DNA of 7,320 bases from NCBI GenBank assembly GCA_943326825.2, contig CALPUT020000122.1:1-7320 (forward strand), given 5' to 3'. The DNA is from Chryseobacterium gleum (GTDB lineage: Bacteria; Bacteroidota; Bacteroidia; Flavobacteriales_D; Crocinitomicaceae). The translations under genes and the position numbers were made by a program. Positions 5,938 through 7,320 of the stretch are shown here, piece by piece. Each line of letters opens with the position of its first letter. Within the stretch, counting starts at the first letter, position 1. Below the pieces are notes generated by a model. The model saw nothing but the letters and a program-made list of their open reading frames with translations, was not told the DNA's origin and made no database searches.

Positions 5938-6891
5938 ATGAATAAGCCCTTTTTTTCAATTATTATTCCGGCATTTAATAGAGCTCATTCGATTAAAAAA
6001 GCAATTGCTAGTATACTTAATCAAACATTCAATGATTTTGAAATTATTGTTATCGATGATGCTTCTACAGATTCGACAAAAGAAATTATTGAGTCCATTA
6101 AGGATGTTCGAATTAAATATTTCAAAAATGAACAAAATCAGGAACGTTGTATTTCTAGAAACAAAGGGATTGAATTAGCGAAAGGAGAATACATTTGTTT
6201 TTTAGATAGCGACGATTATCATATGCCGAATCATTTACAGACGATTTATGATGAAATTGAAAAAAATAATTTTAAAAAAGCTTTCTATTTTGTAAATGCA
6301 TGGGACGAAACTGAAGAAGGAGAAAGATCTGAAAGAATTTGTCCAGATTTCCCTCAAACAAATTCTCACCCTCACCCCCAATCTTATTACACATACTTTT
6401 TAAGATATACAGTTAATCCACAACGCTGGGCTGTCCATCATACCATATTTGAAAAAGTAAAATTTGATCCTGAAGTGGTAATATGCGAAGACATGGATAC
6501 TAGTTTAAGAATTGTTGCAAAACAATATCCAATAGTTCAAATAAAAGAGAGAACAACGGTATATATAGCAGCATCTGATAGTTTTACACATGGGGATAAA
6601 AACAAATGGGAAAAAGAACTATATTATTTAAAACGTATTTTTAATAAGAATGAATTAAAAGGATTGCTGCAAAAAAATGAAACGAATCGGTTGTTGAGCA
6701 TGTGTTTTTTTCATCTTTCAAATAAAATGTTTTTGCAAGGTTTTAAAGTAAAAACGATGTTATATGCATTGAAATCATATATATTTTTTCCAAAGGGATA
6801 CAATGGAAAAACGAATAAAATACTATTAGTAAACAGTATATATTCTTTACCTTTTTTTGGTTGGTGTATTCAAAAATTAAAGTCGATATGA
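5938..6891 (+). CDS. GT2-family glycosyltransferase (GT-A fold, DSDD motif)
   Basis: This 317-residue protein is a textbook GT2 enzyme at its N-terminus: FSIIIPAFNRAHSI (6-19), LNQTFNDFEIIVIDDASTDS (27-46), RCISRNKGIELAKGEYI (70-86), and the metal motif FLDSDD (88-93). A mid-domain loop HPHPQSYY (144-151) is followed by NPQRWAVHHTIFEK (160-173) and the acidic catalytic-base segment VICEDMDTSLRIV (181-193). The final 90 residues form Lys/Phe/Leu-rich helices without a clear family match, possibly for membrane or partner contact. The gene begins 6 bp after the preceding TAG and overlaps the next start by 4 bp (ATGA). A run of seven T (5950-5956) sits just inside the start but is in frame. It probably adds a sugar to the same lipid-linked intermediate as its neighbours; donor and linkage are unknown. 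Confidence 0.93.
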   Translation: MNKPFFSIIIPAFNRAHSIKKAIASILNQTFNDFEIIVIDDASTDSTKEIIESIKDVRIKYFKNEQNQERCISRNKGIELAKGEYICFLDSDDYHMPNHLQTIYDEIEKNNFKKAFYFVNAWDETEEGERSERICPDFPQTNSHPHPQSYYTYFLRYTVNPQRWAVHHTIFEKVKFDPEVVICEDMDTSLRIVAKQYPIVQIKERTTVYIAASDSFTHGDKNKWEKELYYLKRIFNKNELKGLLQKNETNRLLSMCFFHLSNKMFLQGFKVKTMLYALKSYIFFPKGYNGKTNKILLVNSIYSLPFFGWCIQKLKSI

Positions 6892-7320
6892 AAAGTCAAA
6901 ATATTAAAACTGATTTACCGTTAAACTTTAAGAAAGAATCAATGGACAAATATTTCGCACCATTGATTAACTCTAAAATAAAACAACCAAAGATCAAGTA
7001 TTTAAACAATGTTTTTGTAAACACACAAGGATTGGTATTAAAAAATGGATTTTTAGTTAAAGGTTGTGCGTTTAATTTAATTGGAAAGGAAGATAATACA
7101 TTTTACTTCCCTTTTTGGAAATTGACTTTAGAACAAATGATTGTTTCAAAATGTGGGAAAAGCTTAAAATCGATTCAATTAAAGGATCAAAGTTATTTGC
7201 TTATTCATTCCAAATGGTTCAATTATTCATTTTGGATCAATTCCTACTTACTACGATTGATTCAAGCAGAAGAAGAAGGTTTATTAGATAAAGTAAAAGT
7301 GATTTATCCGAAAGAATGGG
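6888..7320 (+). CDS. 5' part of a GT61/DUF563-like glycosyltransferase (partial)
   Basis: An ATG overlapping the previous stop (ATGA, 6888-6891) opens a frame that stays open for 144 codons to the right edge. The early part (residues about 35-80: KIKYLNNVFVNTQGLVLKNG and onward) resembles the N-terminal beta-rich region of GT61/DUF563 proteins, which carry a description-like 'V...GLVL..G' stretch. LLIHSKWFNYSFWINSYLLRL at about 104-124 aligns with the family's NYxHW...LPRL landmark, with Phe where His is usual. GT61 enzymes have a GT-B-like architecture and transfer pentoses or hexoses; bacterial members occur in capsule and LPS loci. The catalytic C-terminal half lies outside the window, so integrity and activity cannot be judged. 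The family call rests on this one motif and the general layout. Confidence 0.68.
   Translation, partial: MKSQNIKTDLPLNFKKESMDKYFAPLINSKIKQPKIKYLNNVFVNTQGLVLKNGFLVKGCAFNLIGKEDNTFYFPFWKLTLEQMIVSKCGKSLKSIQLKDQSYLLIHSKWFNYSFWINSYLLRLIQAEEEGLLDKVKVIYPKEW

Noticed and set aside
5950..5956. Seven-T run just inside the start of the 5938-6891 transferase as a phase-variation switch
   Set aside because: Runs of seven occur several times in the window (for example 3092-3098, 6671-6677), so the length is unremarkable for this base composition.

Overview
The window is a stretch of very AT-rich DNA (most 60-base lines I counted were about 15-30% G+C), with every gene on the + strand and almost no intergenic space. 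Start codons follow A-rich sequence and none has a clear GGAGG-type Shine-Dalgarno. That, with the Lys/Ile/Asn-rich proteins, suggests a Bacteroidota bacterium, most likely of the flavobacterial type. This is an inference from composition and gene style. No rRNA, tRNA or taxonomic marker is present.

Layout: (1) positions 1-86 hold the last codons of an upstream gene that I cannot identify. (2) 89-817 is a CmcI/rhamnosyl-O-methyltransferase-family methyltransferase. (3) 818-1306 is a left-handed beta-helix (hexapeptide-repeat) O-acetyltransferase. (4) 1306-6891 carries six consecutive glycosyltransferase genes. Five are GT-A/GT2 enzymes (1306-2271, 2268-3269, 4100-4939, 4936-5931, 5938-6891). 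One is a divergent, cysteine-rich GT-A-like protein (3266-4084) that recalls the CAP59/GT69 family more than GT2. (5) 6888-7320 is the 5' part of a gene resembling GT61/DUF563 glycosyltransferases, cut by the window edge. Junctions are overlaps of 4 bp (four times) or 1 bp, direct abutment, or gaps of 2, 6 and 15 bp. The whole window therefore looks like the middle of one transcription unit with translational coupling.

Together the genes look like the assembly and decoration part of a surface glycan locus (O-antigen, capsule, exopolysaccharide or protein O-glycan). The glycosyltransferases would add sugars one after another to a lipid-linked precursor at the cytoplasmic face of the inner membrane. 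The methyltransferase and acetyltransferase would add O-methyl and acyl groups to the glycan or a precursor. No flippase (Wzx), polymerase (Wzy), priming transferase, chain-length regulator or complete nucleotide-sugar gene is in view, so the class of glycan cannot be decided here. I see no mobile element, CRISPR array, RNA gene, terminator or convincing promoter. The least ordinary items are the CAP59-like protein at 3266-4084, with its C-terminal Cys/His cluster and 9-A tract, and the uninterrupted run of six to seven different transferases.
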